Of a stretch of 64,000 nt of DNA, positions 1-11,896 are shown piece by piece. A program made the position numbers and the translations under genes. The notes under the pieces were generated by a model, which saw only the letters and a list, made by a program, of their open reading frames with translations, was not told where the DNA came from and made no database searches. This DNA comes from Diaporthe sp. PMI_573. Taxonomy: Eukaryota; Ascomycota; Sordariomycetes; Diaporthales; Diaporthaceae. The stretch is from positions 1,116,001 through 1,180,000 of the forward strand of contig JAJTUP010000016.1 of the NCBI GenBank assembly GCA_021399435.1, read 5' to 3'. Each line of letters opens with the position of its first letter. Within the stretch, counting starts at the first letter, position 1.

Positions 1-1781
1 GCCCTGATGGCATGCGCAAGTCTCGAGTTCATGACGTAAGGTTTCGGACCTCATGAACAGCGAGGAAAAGTCCAGGGACGGGCCCCGACTGGTGGTGGTG
101 CTGCTGCGTCTGCTGCTGCTGCCGCTGAAGCCGCCGAAGCCGCCGGGGAAGCTCTGCCTTGGCGAGAGCGGCGATGGGATTGGTGAGGCTGGACTTTTCG
201 GGCAACTGCACTTGTTGGTTGCGCGTAAGCTCTCGGGGTTGGATCCTTCGGCAGGGTCAAAGACTGGCTGACCCGGTAGCCTGGAGCGCAGGGTGCAGGG
301 GGTTGCTCTCGGGTCCGGACTGGTCTGGATATTACCAGGGTCGCTGGCGGGCTTTGGGGAAATCCGGAGCGGTGCTGGTACAGCACATCTGTGGGAGAAG
401 ATGGGTTCGTTGGCCATTGTATAGCTTCTCTGGTCGTCTTGTTCAAAAGAACGAACTGACGTTGACCTCGAATGCGACGGGGCCCACATGTTCGAATAAG
501 CCTTGGTCAGTTTGTCGTTGGAACTGCCGGGACTAAGTTTGATATATCTCTAGGCGTGCAGATGCTGACCAGATGTTCGATGCGTGCTGACAGCGGATCG
601 TAAGGAATTGGATGTGGCTGACAATCAGCTTCCAAAAAATCAATGCGAGAAGTGTGTGGTAACAGTCACACCCCGACGATGAGGGAGGGAGAGGGCAGTT
701 ATGTTCAATATCAATATTGAGGGCAAGCTGAGCTTTCAGCTGCCGAATGCAGCCCGTGCTGCTTCGCGTGGCCGGACGGACATGAGGAACATTCGGGAGC
801 TGAGGAATGTTCGGGAGCCTAAATTAAACTCGGCGTCCGCAGCTGCGTGGGATGCGAGAGGGTGCGCGGCCCCAAAAGTCCGGCCCCCCTGCGAACTAAA
901 CTTATTGAGCCAACCGCTGCCCTCCACACTGCGCCGCAAGCCCCCGTGATCCTCTGGCCCAACGCAGCGCGAGGAGCCATGGCGGACTATTTTTACGCTT
1001 CCTACCACTTCGACGTGCCTCTTCCATCGCGGCCTGAACAGGTCGAGACCTCAACAACGCAACCATGGCGGGCGAGACTGGCCTGTTACTGGACTATGTG
1101 GCCAGAAATCCGGCAACGCCTCCAAAAAAGATTGTTGGAAGTATCTGTGAGGGTGTTCTCCGATAAAGGCATCGTCTCGAGGGTGGGCATGAAACAAAAG
1201 CGCGTCCATGGAGACAAAGGTCTGTATCTTTGGTCTGGCGATTCCCGAGGTCCTGGGCTCAAGTCGCATTTGCAACACACTGACCAGAGAATTCAAGACC
1301 GTTTGAAGGCGTAGTGGAATCAATTCACTCACGAGAACTGCTCTCGATCATCGTCTCAACCTGTGGTATGGAAAGCGATACTCCGTGAGCCCGCGGCCCC
1401 CTGTAGGGACGTAGGCAAGGTCGAGGTCTGTAAGACTTTGTGGGCTTTGCACAACTTCCATTGGATGCACGCATGTGGAATCCTCACGCCGGCCGGCCGG
1501 TGGATTCCATTTCCGGGCACAAGAATTTCGAAGGCCGCGCCTCATTAGCTTGGAGCACTGTTGGTCGCACGTTGGGTCAAGCGACAGGCGCCGTATCAAT
1601 GGGTAGGACGTTCGCAGCGCTTTGGAAAAGCTTAGCATTTGGTGCCACTCTCGGTACGTCGACAGGACCTCCTTGCTTTTCTAACCAAAGGAAGGGAGGC
1701 TCGGAATCTGAAAATAGCCGTCGTTCTTTCCTGTTTAAATGTCCATGTCCCTCGAAGGATGAGATCTTCGCAGCTTCAAAA
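1..1781. other. No supported gene (left end of window)
   Basis: No convincing gene is visible. Around 50-450 the minus strand is open in several frames with Gln/His- or Ala/Pro-rich low-complexity translations, which could be the end of a gene lying to the left but shows no domain. A short plus-strand ORF of 33 codons starts at 1064 in a strong Kozak context (ACCATGG) and could be a first exon, but no continuation with a recognisable domain was found. Confidence 0.4.
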
Positions 1782-4176
1782 TCAGGGCCTCGACCCCAAG
1801 CGGGCAATCTGCCAAGTTGAGGAGTCGTCTGCTTCGATCTCTTCATCAAGATCTAGCGTATTCCCAGTAAAGTATTGGCCGATACCCAGAACTCGCCCCC
1901 GGCAGGTGACCAACAGCTTGAAAACGATCTCATCACACGCCTCTACGAGCCGGACCAATCTCCTGATAACTGTGTCCATGTCGTGGTTTTGCACACTTGT
2001 TTCGTATAAAGCGACCTCGTCGAGAATGCAGAGAAGAATTGTCTTCGGCGGCAACTGCTTCACGAGCTTGAAGAAGACGGTGCACATCATCTTGAGGCTG
2101 AGCTCTTCGAGAAAATCTCGATCTTCTGGCCCCAGAAAGGAGAGGTCAACCGCAACGGGCCGGCTCAGCATGTGGCTGACGAGCTGACCTGTAAGACTGG
2201 TCATCATGATCTCTGCAGGGGACGAATCTCCTTGCTCCCTGCCGTAAGGGCTGTGTTCGGCACAGAAGTATCTCAGTGTGAGACTCTGGGTGGTCTCATT
2301 CTCCTCAGATATTTGGGCAAGCCTAGCTGCCACGAGGCTGAGAGGCGAGACACCTTCTGCATTGGAGGTGTCTTCGTTTCCGTTGACGAGAAGGGCACTA
2401 GATGATGCATGTTTCGTCATGAAGGCTTTGAATGTAGTATTGCTGACGAGGGCTGCCGCTCTGGCCTGGTCGGCCTCATCCAGTGCCGCTCCAAGGCGTA
2501 GACACACCTCGGTGTCCATCAGGACAATATCAGGGTCGTATTTCATGATGTCAAGCAAGCGTTTTGCTCGTTCTGGCTCATCTTAATAGTTGATTATCAG
2601 TCGTATTGTGCAGAGTCTATCGGAACGCGATCAAGAAGTTTGACTTACGTTGATGTTTGTCTTCCACTAGCTTCCCACTCTTGTTTGCTTGCACACCTTC
2701 GGCAATTTAGTATGAAATCATCCTAGGTCTTATCTGCCACTCAGCGTTGAGGATTAGGGAACACTTACCTGATCGTCCTGAAATAGGAACGGATCGAGCT
2801 TCCGAGCTGAGGAGAAATTTATAAAATAAATTCAAAATGGCCTGATTCTGGTCCTTCAAATCACTCAATAGACCCTGTTGGAGATGATTGGAGTCGACAT
2901 TGCGTTTCTGCATGCAAATCTGGGCTTCGTTCTTGACCCGATTTGCTTGTGATTTGATGTTATTGCAACACTCGAGCAGTTCACTCTTGTATGATGATTG
3001 CTTGACGATGGGCTGATAGACCTTGCCTATGAACAATATTTTTAGCAGCCATGCCATGATGTAAATTGTTGACGGGAGTGCCCGGCATATTCGGACTTAC
3101 TCAATGAGCTGTCCGCGAAAAACTGCATGATGTGTTTCAGAGCCGTCAGAATAGACAAGTAGAGATCGAACGTCTTTTTCTCTAAAAGCTGTTCGCGATT
3201 CTTTCCGTAGATCTCAATGTACCGTTTGGCGTCATCCATTACCTCAGGAATTTCAGCTAGCGTTTCGAGGATGACGGGTTCTACCTTTGAGAAGGCACCA
3301 ACAGCCTGAATAGTGTCAGCCATTTTTTTGGTCTTGTTTACTTCAGCCAGTGAGACCCGCCGTCAAAGAAAATGAGGGTGAGATTGCAACGCACCCCGAG
3401 CGCAATTGTGAAAACACCACATATGCTGAATGTGGAATTAGCCTTGATTCACGTCCAAACATAGTCTAAATGCGCACTGGCACCTGCATACCTGGAACCA
3501 TAATCACCTGCCGGTAGCAAATCGAGCCAGGACTTAAAGGCGTCTGAGTTCTTTCCGAGTTTTTCCAGACACATCATCGACCTCGATGCTTTTTTCGGGC
3601 TCGTTGACCATCGCGTCGCCAGTGACTGAACTTCTCCCATGACTTGCTCCCAAGTGCACTTCCGCAAGTTTAGGCTTGTTCGCTGCTGCTGGCTGCTGGA
3701 ACTCTTTCTGTCCATCTTTGCGCGGACCTCCAGTATCAGAGCAAATAACTGGTTGACCTCCTCGTCGGCTTGCTTCCACATATCAACACTGGGAACAGTA
3801 AGTTACATCAGGCTCACTTTCTAAACCACAGACAAATTCGCGTGCTCGATATGATCTTACCTGATCTGATCCTGCATATTGGCTTCTGCCACGGAACCAA
3901 AGCGGTCGACCCTTTCCATATACACAGATGCGGGGTCACCAAACGCACCACGCACATGGTCGTTCATCTCCGTGAATACTGCTGCATTTGTTGGAGGTGC
4001 ACGAGGGCGGCACATAATGTATTCGTTTCGTTCAAGGTCTTGTTGCAAATCCATTTTTCATGTTTACACAGCTCTGCGAGGCCAAGTGTGTCGAGAAATC
4101 CCTGAGGCCCTGTTTTAGACTGGGACAGCGCCCTTTCGAGCAGGCCAGCGACCTGGCCTCGTGGATTCAGCTGCAT
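1782..4176 (-). CDS. Fungal STAND-like protein with degenerate P-loop
   Basis: Eight exons read on the minus strand: 4176-4068, 3981-3861, 3788-3492, 3425-3395, 3332-3101, 3026-2769, 2696-2649, 2581-1782. All junctions are in phase and give about 631 aa. The N-terminal half is helical and resembles the fungal region that precedes NACHT/STAND domains (DUF7708-like). The C-terminal 260 aa look like a P-loop NTPase core: a Walker B-like strand (ILLCILDE) followed by a sensor-like LLVTCRGR. At the expected Walker A site there is SSALLVNGNED, with no GxxxxGK[ST], so ATP hydrolysis is doubtful. One exon is only 31 nt. The gene is divergent from the AAA+ ATPase at 4599, sharing a 422-bp intergenic region. 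The family is typical of accessory, nonself-recognition-type fungal loci, but its function here is unknown. The first exon could extend further upstream. Confidence 0.7.
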
Positions 4177-4598
4177 CTGCAGTCATGCTGACCATGCTAC
4201 CTCAGGCTGCGCAAATTGCGCAATGTTTGCTAGGCCTACGGGGCCTGTTGAAGGCAAGGCTTACCTGTACCAGCAGATTTGCAGGCTTTTGTGGGTCTAC
4301 TAGGTACCAATAGACCAGCGTTGTCATACCGCACCTCCTCAATCCCGTGCTTGTGGCTGGGTGCTCAAGTGAGCCCGGCAAATGGGGGCCATTAGGTGAG
4401 CACCATGCGGCTCTTGAGAGTCTCCTTTTCCTCCTATTTGAGGCTTTTTATTCATAAGCACATTCAGGAACGGGGTCCGAGACGGCGTTCCAACATTTTC
4501 GTTTTACACCAAGACCAAAAGAACATCATTTGCCTTGCTCCGCATAAGATTTTGCTAGAGCCACTAGTCTCAACCTGTCGGCTTTTGTTACTTCACAA
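4177..4598. promoter_or_regulatory. Shared divergent promoter region
   Basis: This 422-bp interval separates the starts of the STAND-like gene (minus) and the AAA+ gene (plus), so it must hold both promoters. No TATA box or operator could be assigned with confidence. Confidence 0.4.
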
Positions 4599-7500
4599 AT
4601 GAGTCCCGAAGTCCCGGAAATGGGGTTGCCAGCAATGGAGCAGCCTGGGCAGTCGTCGTCCCCGCCCGCGCACCCACCCTCACGCAGGCTCGAACCAAGC
4701 TCGACTGGTCAGCAAGCTCCTGGAGACATGGCGACCACTCCCGACGAAACAAAAAATATCACCCCGGTCGACACGGCCAATGCCGCGGAACTGCTGAAGG
4801 GTGCGATTGAAGATGGGGCGGGTGACGAAGACTTCTTCGTGGCCAAAGCGAAGGTTTGAGTCACTATTTAGTGCAGTTGTATGCTTATTAACATATAGCT
4901 AAAGTTTGGATATAGGCCCGAGGCGCTCAATGGGATGAAATAGTACAGACAATTTTTGATGAAGAGAAGAGAAGTGGCGACCTCAGACGACGATCAAAAC
5001 AGGCGGTTCTGCATTTATCCTTCACAGATATGAGAATCACGCAAATGGAGAAGCATATTCGGAAGTTAGAGGCTGAACTCCATAACAAGCCGGATGATTT
5101 TCAGCCCAGCGTGATGAGACGCCAGGCTCCTATATATAAGTCGTTCATCAAGGCATCGTCACACGGTGAATTTCTCCAGACCCTACAGTCTGCAGAGATT
5201 CCCTCTCATGAGCAAGCATCCCTGGAAGTACTTGTCACCGAGCATAGCACATCAGCTGCGCTTGATCTAGATCATAACACAGCCGGCCACTCGACCAGCA
5301 TTCGTCAGCGGACGCATCAACAGACCCCGGAAAGGCTGCGGATACGATACGCTCCACTTGTGAAGACACTTGAGAAGGTTTGCAGGGAAGTGCTTTCTAA
5401 CAACTTACTCTGGCCCACCGAGCACGGCTTGACGGGGACCCGAACTCGAGGTGCTCCAACCATACTTTTGAGACCATGGAAACTCTTCGTCGCCTACGAG
5501 AAGAAAATCCGCGAGAGCATCCACTACATCGACGCCCTTATTGAGCCGGCCCGACCGGGGGACGTGATCGGCGGGGTAGCCGAGAAAGGGGTGGTAGAAG
5601 AATGTGAGTGTTTCCCTCCGTGATTGGTCATTGCGGACTTTCACGTACCGCATACTCTGAAAGATTCCGCTGCGTTGCCCGCACTGACCTTTTGCTTCGG
5701 CTTCAGTCGAATACAAGCGCGAGGACCTGCTGCGGGAAATGAAACTGCTCGTGGAGTTTCTTGACGTGGACCTCAAGCCAACTTTCGATCTGCGTAAAGC
5801 AATCAAGGAAGGAACGGCGACTGAGATCGAATACGGTGACCTTTGGCATCTGTTTGAGCTTGGAGATACGGTCATCAGCCCCAATGACAAGACCCAGGCC
5901 TATCGAGTGGTCAACTTCACCGGCGGAAGGGAGCCTTTAGTCCGGAATCTGCTGATGGAAGATGGACGTCAAGTTAGATCATCTCGGAGTGTGGGCGGGT
6001 TTGCGGTCGATTGCTGCAGCTTGTGTTTCAACGGGACAGACTACGTGCCAGTATTGAAGACGTTCTTGGTCCGCAAATACCATGGTCCCAGGCCTATTAT
6101 GTCTCTGGAGGTTTTCCCGCTCAAGTTCGACCAAGATTGGGGAGCTCGCTGCCAGGAACTCGAGACACAGGGGCAGAGATACTTGAGCCTAACGCGTGTG
6201 CCGTTTTCTCACAACATGTTCCGGGGCAGGACAAGAGACGAACCACCTCAGCAGCTCGACGCTCAAGTCATCGTGGATGTTACCTTGGCTGTCAATCAGG
6301 AGCCCGATTGGCAGCTTGGCGACAGAGTCTCAGTCGAGGATTTCACCGAGATCGATGAACGCGAGACGCATATGCAGCCATTCTGTCACCACCACGCTTA
6401 TCTCGAAGGTCATTGTGGGTCGGACTTTGCCTTCAAAGACTTGAATATGAACCACTCTTGGAGCAGCTCTTCAGACTTCAATGTCTCTGAGTTTCTTCGA
6501 CCTCGGGGGGCTGAAGAAGACTTCAGGCCAGAGGATGTCATATTGCTCCCAAGATGGGTGCATGCTTTCGTGTTGCGCAGTCGCCAGTGGGTAACACTGA
6601 ATACTGAAGACCTATCCGAAGTGCAATTCAGCAACAACTTTGACGAACTCATGTTCTCCCCGGGTCACAAGCAGACCATAGCGGCTCTTGTGGAAACCCA
6701 CGAGAACGCGAGGACAAGCCCTACGCAAGGCCATCACTCAGTCGGCCCTGCACTGGACTTGGTGAAAGGCAAGGGGGCTGGCCTGACTATTCTGCTGCAC
6801 GGCGAGCCAGGTGAGATACACGCCGCTCTTTATACTCTTTCACTCGCTATCTTTTCATTAAACATACGCTAATGAATTTTCAGGAGTTGGGAAGACATCG
6901 ACGGCTGAGTGCGTAGCCGACAAAACCAAGAGGCCACTGTTTCCTATTACCTGTGGAGATATCGGAGAGTCAGCCATGGAGGTCGAGAAAAACCTTCATC
7001 ATAATTTCCGCCTGGCCTACAAATGGGGCTGTGTCCTCCTGCTCGATGAAGCGGACGTCTTCCTTGCCAAACGGAACAAGACCGACCTGAGACGCAACGC
7101 TGTCACCAGTGTATTCCTACGCAGTCTGGAATATTATGCCGGCATCCTTTTTTTAACAACCAACCGCGTGGGCAGCATCGATCCAGCATTCAAATCACGG
7201 ATCCAGTTGAGCCTGTATTATCCAAGGATCGATCTCGATACGACAGTGAAGTTATACGAGGTCTTTCTCAATCGAGCTCGCAATGAACAGAAAAGAACTG
7301 GATTCACACGGTTCAAGATCAAGGAGAGGGGGATCCTGAAGTTTGCCGCGAGCCACTACCGACATCTTCAGAAGGAGGGTTACAGTACCTGGAATGGAAG
7401 GTCAGTTGTATTTCTACCCTATTCTTATACTCTTCGCCTTCCCAGATTTCGGTTCTGACAACCTATAAGGCAAATAAGGAACGCCTGCCAGACGGCCATC

Positions 7501-7959
7501 GCGCTTGTGGAGCACGAGGCAGCCCATCTGGAAGACGGTCAGCCGATACCTGCGTTGGGAAGGAAGCACTTCGAGACTGTAGCCGAGGGGTCAAAAGAAT
7601 TTGATCGTTACCTGAGGAGAACTCTCCAAGGTAGAGATGACGAGATTGCCTTTAGGGACCAATGGCGAAATGATTACCCGGAGGCCGATAACACGCGCCC
7701 TTCGTCGCTGAAACCAGTGCCTAAAGGGTCTTCTTCCCGCACTGCACCCCCGATGGTGACAGAGTCAGAGAGTGAAAGCAGCGACAGCTCAGAGACTGAG
7801 GATGAGGATGAAGAGGATGGTGACATGAAGTCTACGGGTGAAGGAAGTACCGCTCCGATGGACATTAGGGAGGAAGAGTACGGGGGTGAGATCACCAGTG
7901 CCGACATCAAGGAATTCCGGAAGTTCAAGGCTCTGATGGAGATGAGCAAAAAGAAATAG
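4599..7959 (+). CDS. AAA+ ATPase, fungal DUF7025/ATAD3-annotated type
   Basis: Five exons: 4599-4853, 4916-5603, 5707-6810, 6884-7400, 7470-7959, all in phase, giving 1017 aa. Residues 1-90 are disordered (Pro/Ser/Thr). A coiled segment follows, then a long middle domain of the kind found in fungal proteins automatically named AAA/ATAD3-like (DUF7025). The AAA+ core starts with Walker A GEPGVGKTS near residue 680, is split by an intron exactly in the P-loop, and continues with Walker B VLLLDEADVF near 735 and a sensor strand LTTNRVGSIDPAF with arginine-finger region FKSRI. The C-terminus is acidic and Ser-rich (residues about 930-975) and ends in Lys residues. Exon 1 ends at a GTTTGA donor, weaker than the others. 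The substrate is unknown. Its divergent placement beside a STAND-like gene is compatible with an accessory stress or incompatibility role, but this is inference. Confidence 0.85.
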
Positions 7960-8432
7960 CGCGAGCACCTGGACGACGTCCGGGGGAGCAGACATTCGTT
8001 TCACCTCATATTTAGGTCAATTTAGACATGCTACCGCGCTTCAAGAATTCATTCAACAAGACATTATGCAAATATATGGGATCGAATTTTAAGGACAGTA
8101 TTATTGTCCCAACCACATGTCAAGGTTGGATACAACTTTTGAAAATCTAGCTACTGCGGTGCTTTTACAATTTGGTTGCTAACCTTGTTCTCCAATATAC
8201 CAATCAGCTCCTACCTTTGGCCGTCAAATGTTTTTTTTTGTACTCCGGGTACGGCCTTATGGAGACATGTTGTCGAAGAGAAGGATAGTCACTGCAAACA
8301 TTTAATGGTCTGAGAGTCACTTAAGGTAAACGGAGAAAGAGTTTTTTGACAAGTATTCAACCCGGAATCTTGTATTTCAATAGGTTGGCTTGTGAAGACG
8401 GTGTGAATGACCCTTTAGTTCTGCTCACTGCT
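7960..8432. other. Convergent 3' intergenic region
   Basis: A 473-bp interval between the 3' ends of the AAA+ gene and the small minus-strand gene. It is A/T-rich with T runs consistent with 3' UTRs. No gene seen. Confidence 0.5.
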
Positions 8433-8804
8433 TCAAAGATCCTCCTTGTCCTTCAGATTAGGCACAAAAACTTCATCCCCAGACCACCACTCCTCGTCCA
8501 TCGCTTTCTGCTTCTGAGCCCTCTCCTTGGCCTCCTTCTCGGCCTTCGTACGCTTCTTGCTCCTCTTTTTCTTCTCAGTGGTCTTCTCCCTATCGGAGCC
8601 GGCATCGGACGCCTTCCGATCACCTTTTCGGTAGTCAGTATGTTGATCGGAGACAGCTGGCTGGGACATCTCACCTGGGATGAACTCGGGGGCATGGGCG
8701 GCCTGAGGTGGCAGGGTGCCCGAAGCGATGCGCGGTTGGGGTGAGGCGTCGCTCAAGTCCTGGTTGGACATGACGTTGCTGGGAGAAGATCCCCCCGACG
8801 CCAT
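8433..8804 (-). CDS. Small basic/acidic Lys-rich hypothetical protein
   Basis: Single exon, 123 aa, from ATG 8804. An upstream in-frame ATG at 8957 exists, but 8804 has a good fungal start context (ACAAAATGGC) and begins a typical Met-Ala-Ser N-terminus. The first 60 aa are Ser/Pro-rich. Residues about 70-105 are a charged Lys/Glu/Arg helix (EKKKRSKKRTKAEKEAKE), and the end carries a tryptophan pair (EEWWSGDE) and an acidic tail. The compact C-terminal block looks conserved-protein-like, but I do not recognise a family. A nuclear or ribosome-biogenesis role would fit the composition only loosely. Confidence 0.55.
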   Translation of the reverse strand: MASGGSSPSNVMSNQDLSDASPQPRIASGTLPPQAAHAPEFIPGEMSQPAVSDQHTDYRKGDRKASDAGSDREKTTEKKKRSKKRTKAEKEAKERAQKQKAMDEEWWSGDEVFVPNLKDKEDL

Positions 8805-9833
8805 TTTGTTTGTGCTGATGGGTGTTGAGAAACAGGTGATGTCCGTGTCAATCGCCAGATTATGGTGTTGCCGGTGGCTTGCAGTATTTGCAGGTTTCAA
8901 AAGCCCATGGTAAGGCCTGTGGTTTTTATCAGATTCTGTTCTGACCGTTTGCTTCAATGTTTGTCGGAAAAGTCAATCTCTTCCATGGGTGAATGGCAGC
9001 ACCTACAAGTGCACATTGTGACTGGTAAATTTCATCTGATCTACAAGTAAGTCTCAGTCTGTGCCATGGTCTCAAAAGCTGAACAATAGACTATTGTTTG
9101 GCAGGCGAGATAACGCGCCTGTGTCCAAAGAGAAAAGCAGCTCAAAAGGTAATTGCAAGTCTTTGTGCCATGTTTCTCTGTACACATAATTGCCATGGGC
9201 AGATCTCGTTATATTGACAATTTGCATGTAATAACAGATTGTGCAAGGAATCCCCCCATCCTCTACTTGGCTTTGTTCCCAAATTTCTGGTCACTTTGTT
9301 CTGTCTCATATGCTTGTTGAGGTTTGACTGTCATCATCAGATGCTGGACATTGACACACACTATGATTAAGGGTTTCATTGCTCCTGTTCTCCATTGTAT
9401 TAGTCTGATTCCGGAAAATAAACTGAAATTCGGCTAATAGTATATCTCAGACTTCTCGAAGCATTTGACATTTGAATAGTATTTCGGCAGATCAACGCGT
9501 TCAGAATGGAGTCAAATGTGCGGTCGCAATTTCAAATACTGTAAATATGGACTTTGCTGATGCACATACGCAAGATCTGAAAGACCGAATCCTGCAGATT
9601 GGTGACAAGCAGTTTTGAGGGAATTTTGCTCAGACTATTTATTGACTGAAAACCAGACTGACACCTGGCTGCAGCTAACCCCGTAATGCAAGCTACCCAC
9701 CTAACTACACTCGCAAGGCTTGTATTTTCTCGATTTGACAGACTACTCTACGCTCATATGGGACATTTGGGCACTTTGCTCCCATTCTTTTCTGGGTTTC
9801 TTCCCGGTCTCTCCTAGAACCTAGCTTATCAGA
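8805..9833. other. Gene-free A/T-rich interval
   Basis: No ORF with domain-like sequence and no tRNA seen. The interval holds the putative promoter or 5' leader of the gene at 8804 at its left end. Confidence 0.4.
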
Positions 9834-10150
9834 CCTGCGTCGCACCCGAGACCACATTCTTTTTCCATTTTTACACATCTGGAGCAGTTCCAAGCATATG
9901 TCTTGTTCTTGTGGTTGATATCCAGCAGGCTCAAAGGGCCTGTATCAAGACACACATCAAAGTGGGTGCCTGCCATAGCTGTCCATCACAAATTTAGGTT
10001 AGTTAGGGCATTGAAACACTTGTTCAGGCTCCCCGCCACAGCATAGCACATGCAAAATGATAGAATGCATGTAGACTTGACCAGACGTGCTTGAAACAGC
10101 TCCAGATGTGTAAAAATGGAAAAAGAATGTGGTCTCGGGTGCGACGCAGG
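9834..10150. repeat. 52-bp perfect inverted repeat touching tRNA-Ser
   Basis: The arm at 9834-9885 is the exact reverse complement of 10099-10150, with imperfect extension about 10 bp further inwards. The right arm consists of the last 9 nt of the tRNA-Ser(UGA) gene plus its 3' flank, including both poly-T terminator tracts. The left arm is therefore an inverted copy of a tRNA 3' end and trailer without the tRNA body. The spacer is 213 bp. Confidence 0.85.
10112..10124 (-). terminator. Pol III terminator of tRNA-Ser(UGA)
   Basis: Two runs of five T on the minus strand, 18-30 nt beyond the tRNA 3' end. Confidence 0.6.
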
Positions 10151-10237
10151 CCCGGTTTGAACGGACGCCTCCGAAGAGAATAGATATCATGAATTAGAAT
10201 TCAAGTCTATCGCATTAGACCACTCTGCCACTGCGCC
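10142..10237 (-). tRNA. tRNA-Ser(UGA) with canonical 14-nt intron
   Basis: The minus strand folds as a class II serine tRNA. The acceptor is GGCGCAG/CTGCGTC with discriminator G, the D stem GCA/TGC, the anticodon stem ATAGA/TCTAT, the T stem GTCCG/CGGGC with loop TTCAAAC, and there is a long variable arm containing TCTTCGGA. The anticodon TGA is read from 10203-10201. A 14-nt intron (10199-10186) sits after A37, the normal eukaryotic position. Without it the tRNA is 82 nt. It is followed on its own strand by T5 tracts at 10124-10112, suitable for RNA polymerase III termination. Confidence 0.85.
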
Positions 10238-10694
10238 GTGGAAGTGGCGGTGGCGGAGTGGACTATGTGCTCCACGCTTGTGCCGACGGTCCCGAGCCGA
10301 TGGCTAAGTGGTCCGTGCGCCACTAGCTCCCGCGCCACGGTCCGATGCGGTCTAGCCTGCAGCAAAACGTGGGCGCTCTTCCACTCTCACACTTTTGCAT
10401 GCGGCAAACATCCACATAGGCAGCTGCTGAACTCTACACTTGTTGCTTTGCCACGCTTTCTATCCCTCAGTCCGAGCAGTCAAGTCTTCGCTTACGTAGG
10501 GAGACATTGCTGAGAGAAGCCCGGATCGAAGCAGGCAAGCCAAAACGCAGGCAAAACAAAACTTTTCACAGCACAAAGCTGCACTGTAACAAAAACTCCA
10601 GGATTCGACTCGATAATACCACGGAGCCAAAACGCTGCTGCTCCAAGCGGCAACAACCCTCGCACTGAAGCTCTGCCCAAGAACAGACGACAAG
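10238..10694. promoter_or_regulatory. 5' region of Rsa3-like gene
   Basis: A 457-bp interval upstream of the ATG at 10695. No separate gene seen. Confidence 0.35.
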
Positions 10695-10943
10695 ATGAGC
10701 AATCAAGCCGGCAAGCCAGTGTCCGACAAGGGCGTCTCGGCGGCCTTCACCTCATTCTACCTTCAGCGGGCGACCAAGGAGTTCGCAGAGGACCTCGACA
10801 AGATCCGCAACGCCGATGACTTTAGGAGTGAAGCAATCCCCACCCTGGTCAGCGCCCTGTCCCAGGGCACCGCCACGTTCTCGCCTGCAGACCAGCGCAG
10901 GATCGTCACGGCGGAGGGTGGTTCGGTGAAGGAGAAATCTTGA
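10695..10943 (+). CDS. Short Rsa3 C-terminal-domain-like protein
   Basis: Intronless, 82 aa, ATG in context CAAGATGAG. Residues about 20-65 (FYLQRATKEFAEDLDKIRNA..., then LVSALSQGT) match my recollection of the ribosome-assembly protein 3 C-terminal motif: a short amphipathic helix-turn block ending in a Gln-Gly-Thr. Rsa3 acts in 60S pre-ribosome maturation in the nucleolus. Fungal Rsa3 proteins normally carry a long charged N-terminal region that is absent here, so this is either a minimal form, a paralogue, or a model missing an upstream exon. The family assignment is from motif memory only. Confidence 0.6.
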   Translation: MSNQAGKPVSDKGVSAAFTSFYLQRATKEFAEDLDKIRNADDFRSEAIPTLVSALSQGTATFSPADQRRIVTAEGGSVKEKS

Positions 10944-11896
10944 GCGCCTTCGTGAGAAACGGCAGGGAACAGGCATCGCCAGGTGCCTCGGATTTGGTTA
11001 AGCCTCATTCGAGCGGCACAGAGGTGGACAGGATGCGAAGGGGGGCGAGCCCCTTGGCTGAGATGTGACGCACAGTTTTCATTCGGACTGGTCTGGTTCG
11101 AGACTCCGGGAGGCACATGCAGCCATACATTCTCAGAGCATTGCGGCGGAAGCCATGGCGCACAGAGTGCGATGGCGGTAGCAGAGGATTAGGAGTGGTT
11201 GAAGACGCCCACACAAATCTTATGGTGTCTGTCATTCTAGACCTGGCTCTTGTTCAATCTGGAACCAGATATTACACTCGATCACATGAGGCAGCAACCT
11301 GCAGCACAGAGATACTAGAGCTTTGGAAAGGCTTGGCCGGATCATCACCAAGGGCCATAGCTTCTCAACCTTCTCGGCTTAGCCCTACACTTAATTCGAG
11401 GACATTTGAGACCCGCTGCAAATTGACAGCGCAATGCAGACACCTGGAAAACTAGACTTCCATAGTCGCGCCTCAAATTAATTCTGCATCAGTGTATTTC
11501 GACGCGTGATCCATCAATCCCTGCAGTCTTCGCCGTCCAGAGTGTGGGAAGTCTGGCCCGTTTCCAGAATCTCGTCTCTGCTTTTCTTCTCATCCCAAGT
11601 TGTCTGGAGATTTTCCAATAAGGTGTCATCAAAGAATCCGGGTAAGCTTCGGTGGTTGACAACGCGTGTTTCCTTGAGATTGGCAGAACCGCTGGCTGCT
11701 TTCCTGTGCCGATGATGCTGCCCAAAACTATCCTATGCTGCTCTCTGCAGACTCGGCTCGATAGCAGTCAGAATGGCAGGTCGTTATCGATGTGACCCTG
11801 TCCTTCTTTGTGAATTAGCTGCCATTCGAAAGAGGACCAAAAAGAAATTGTAAAATAATTCCTTTCGGTAAAAGAAGCAAAAGAATACATCCGATC
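10944..11896. other. Gene-free interval
   Basis: Only short ORFs without domain features. The right end carries T-rich trailer sequence of tRNA-Glu (minus-strand T4 runs near 11870-11882). Confidence 0.4.

Noticed and set aside
847..1314. 155-codon plus-strand ORF at the left end
   Set aside because: Its translation is unstructured and crosses C/G-rich and repeat-like DNA. Neither it nor the competing ATG at 1064 shows a recognisable family.
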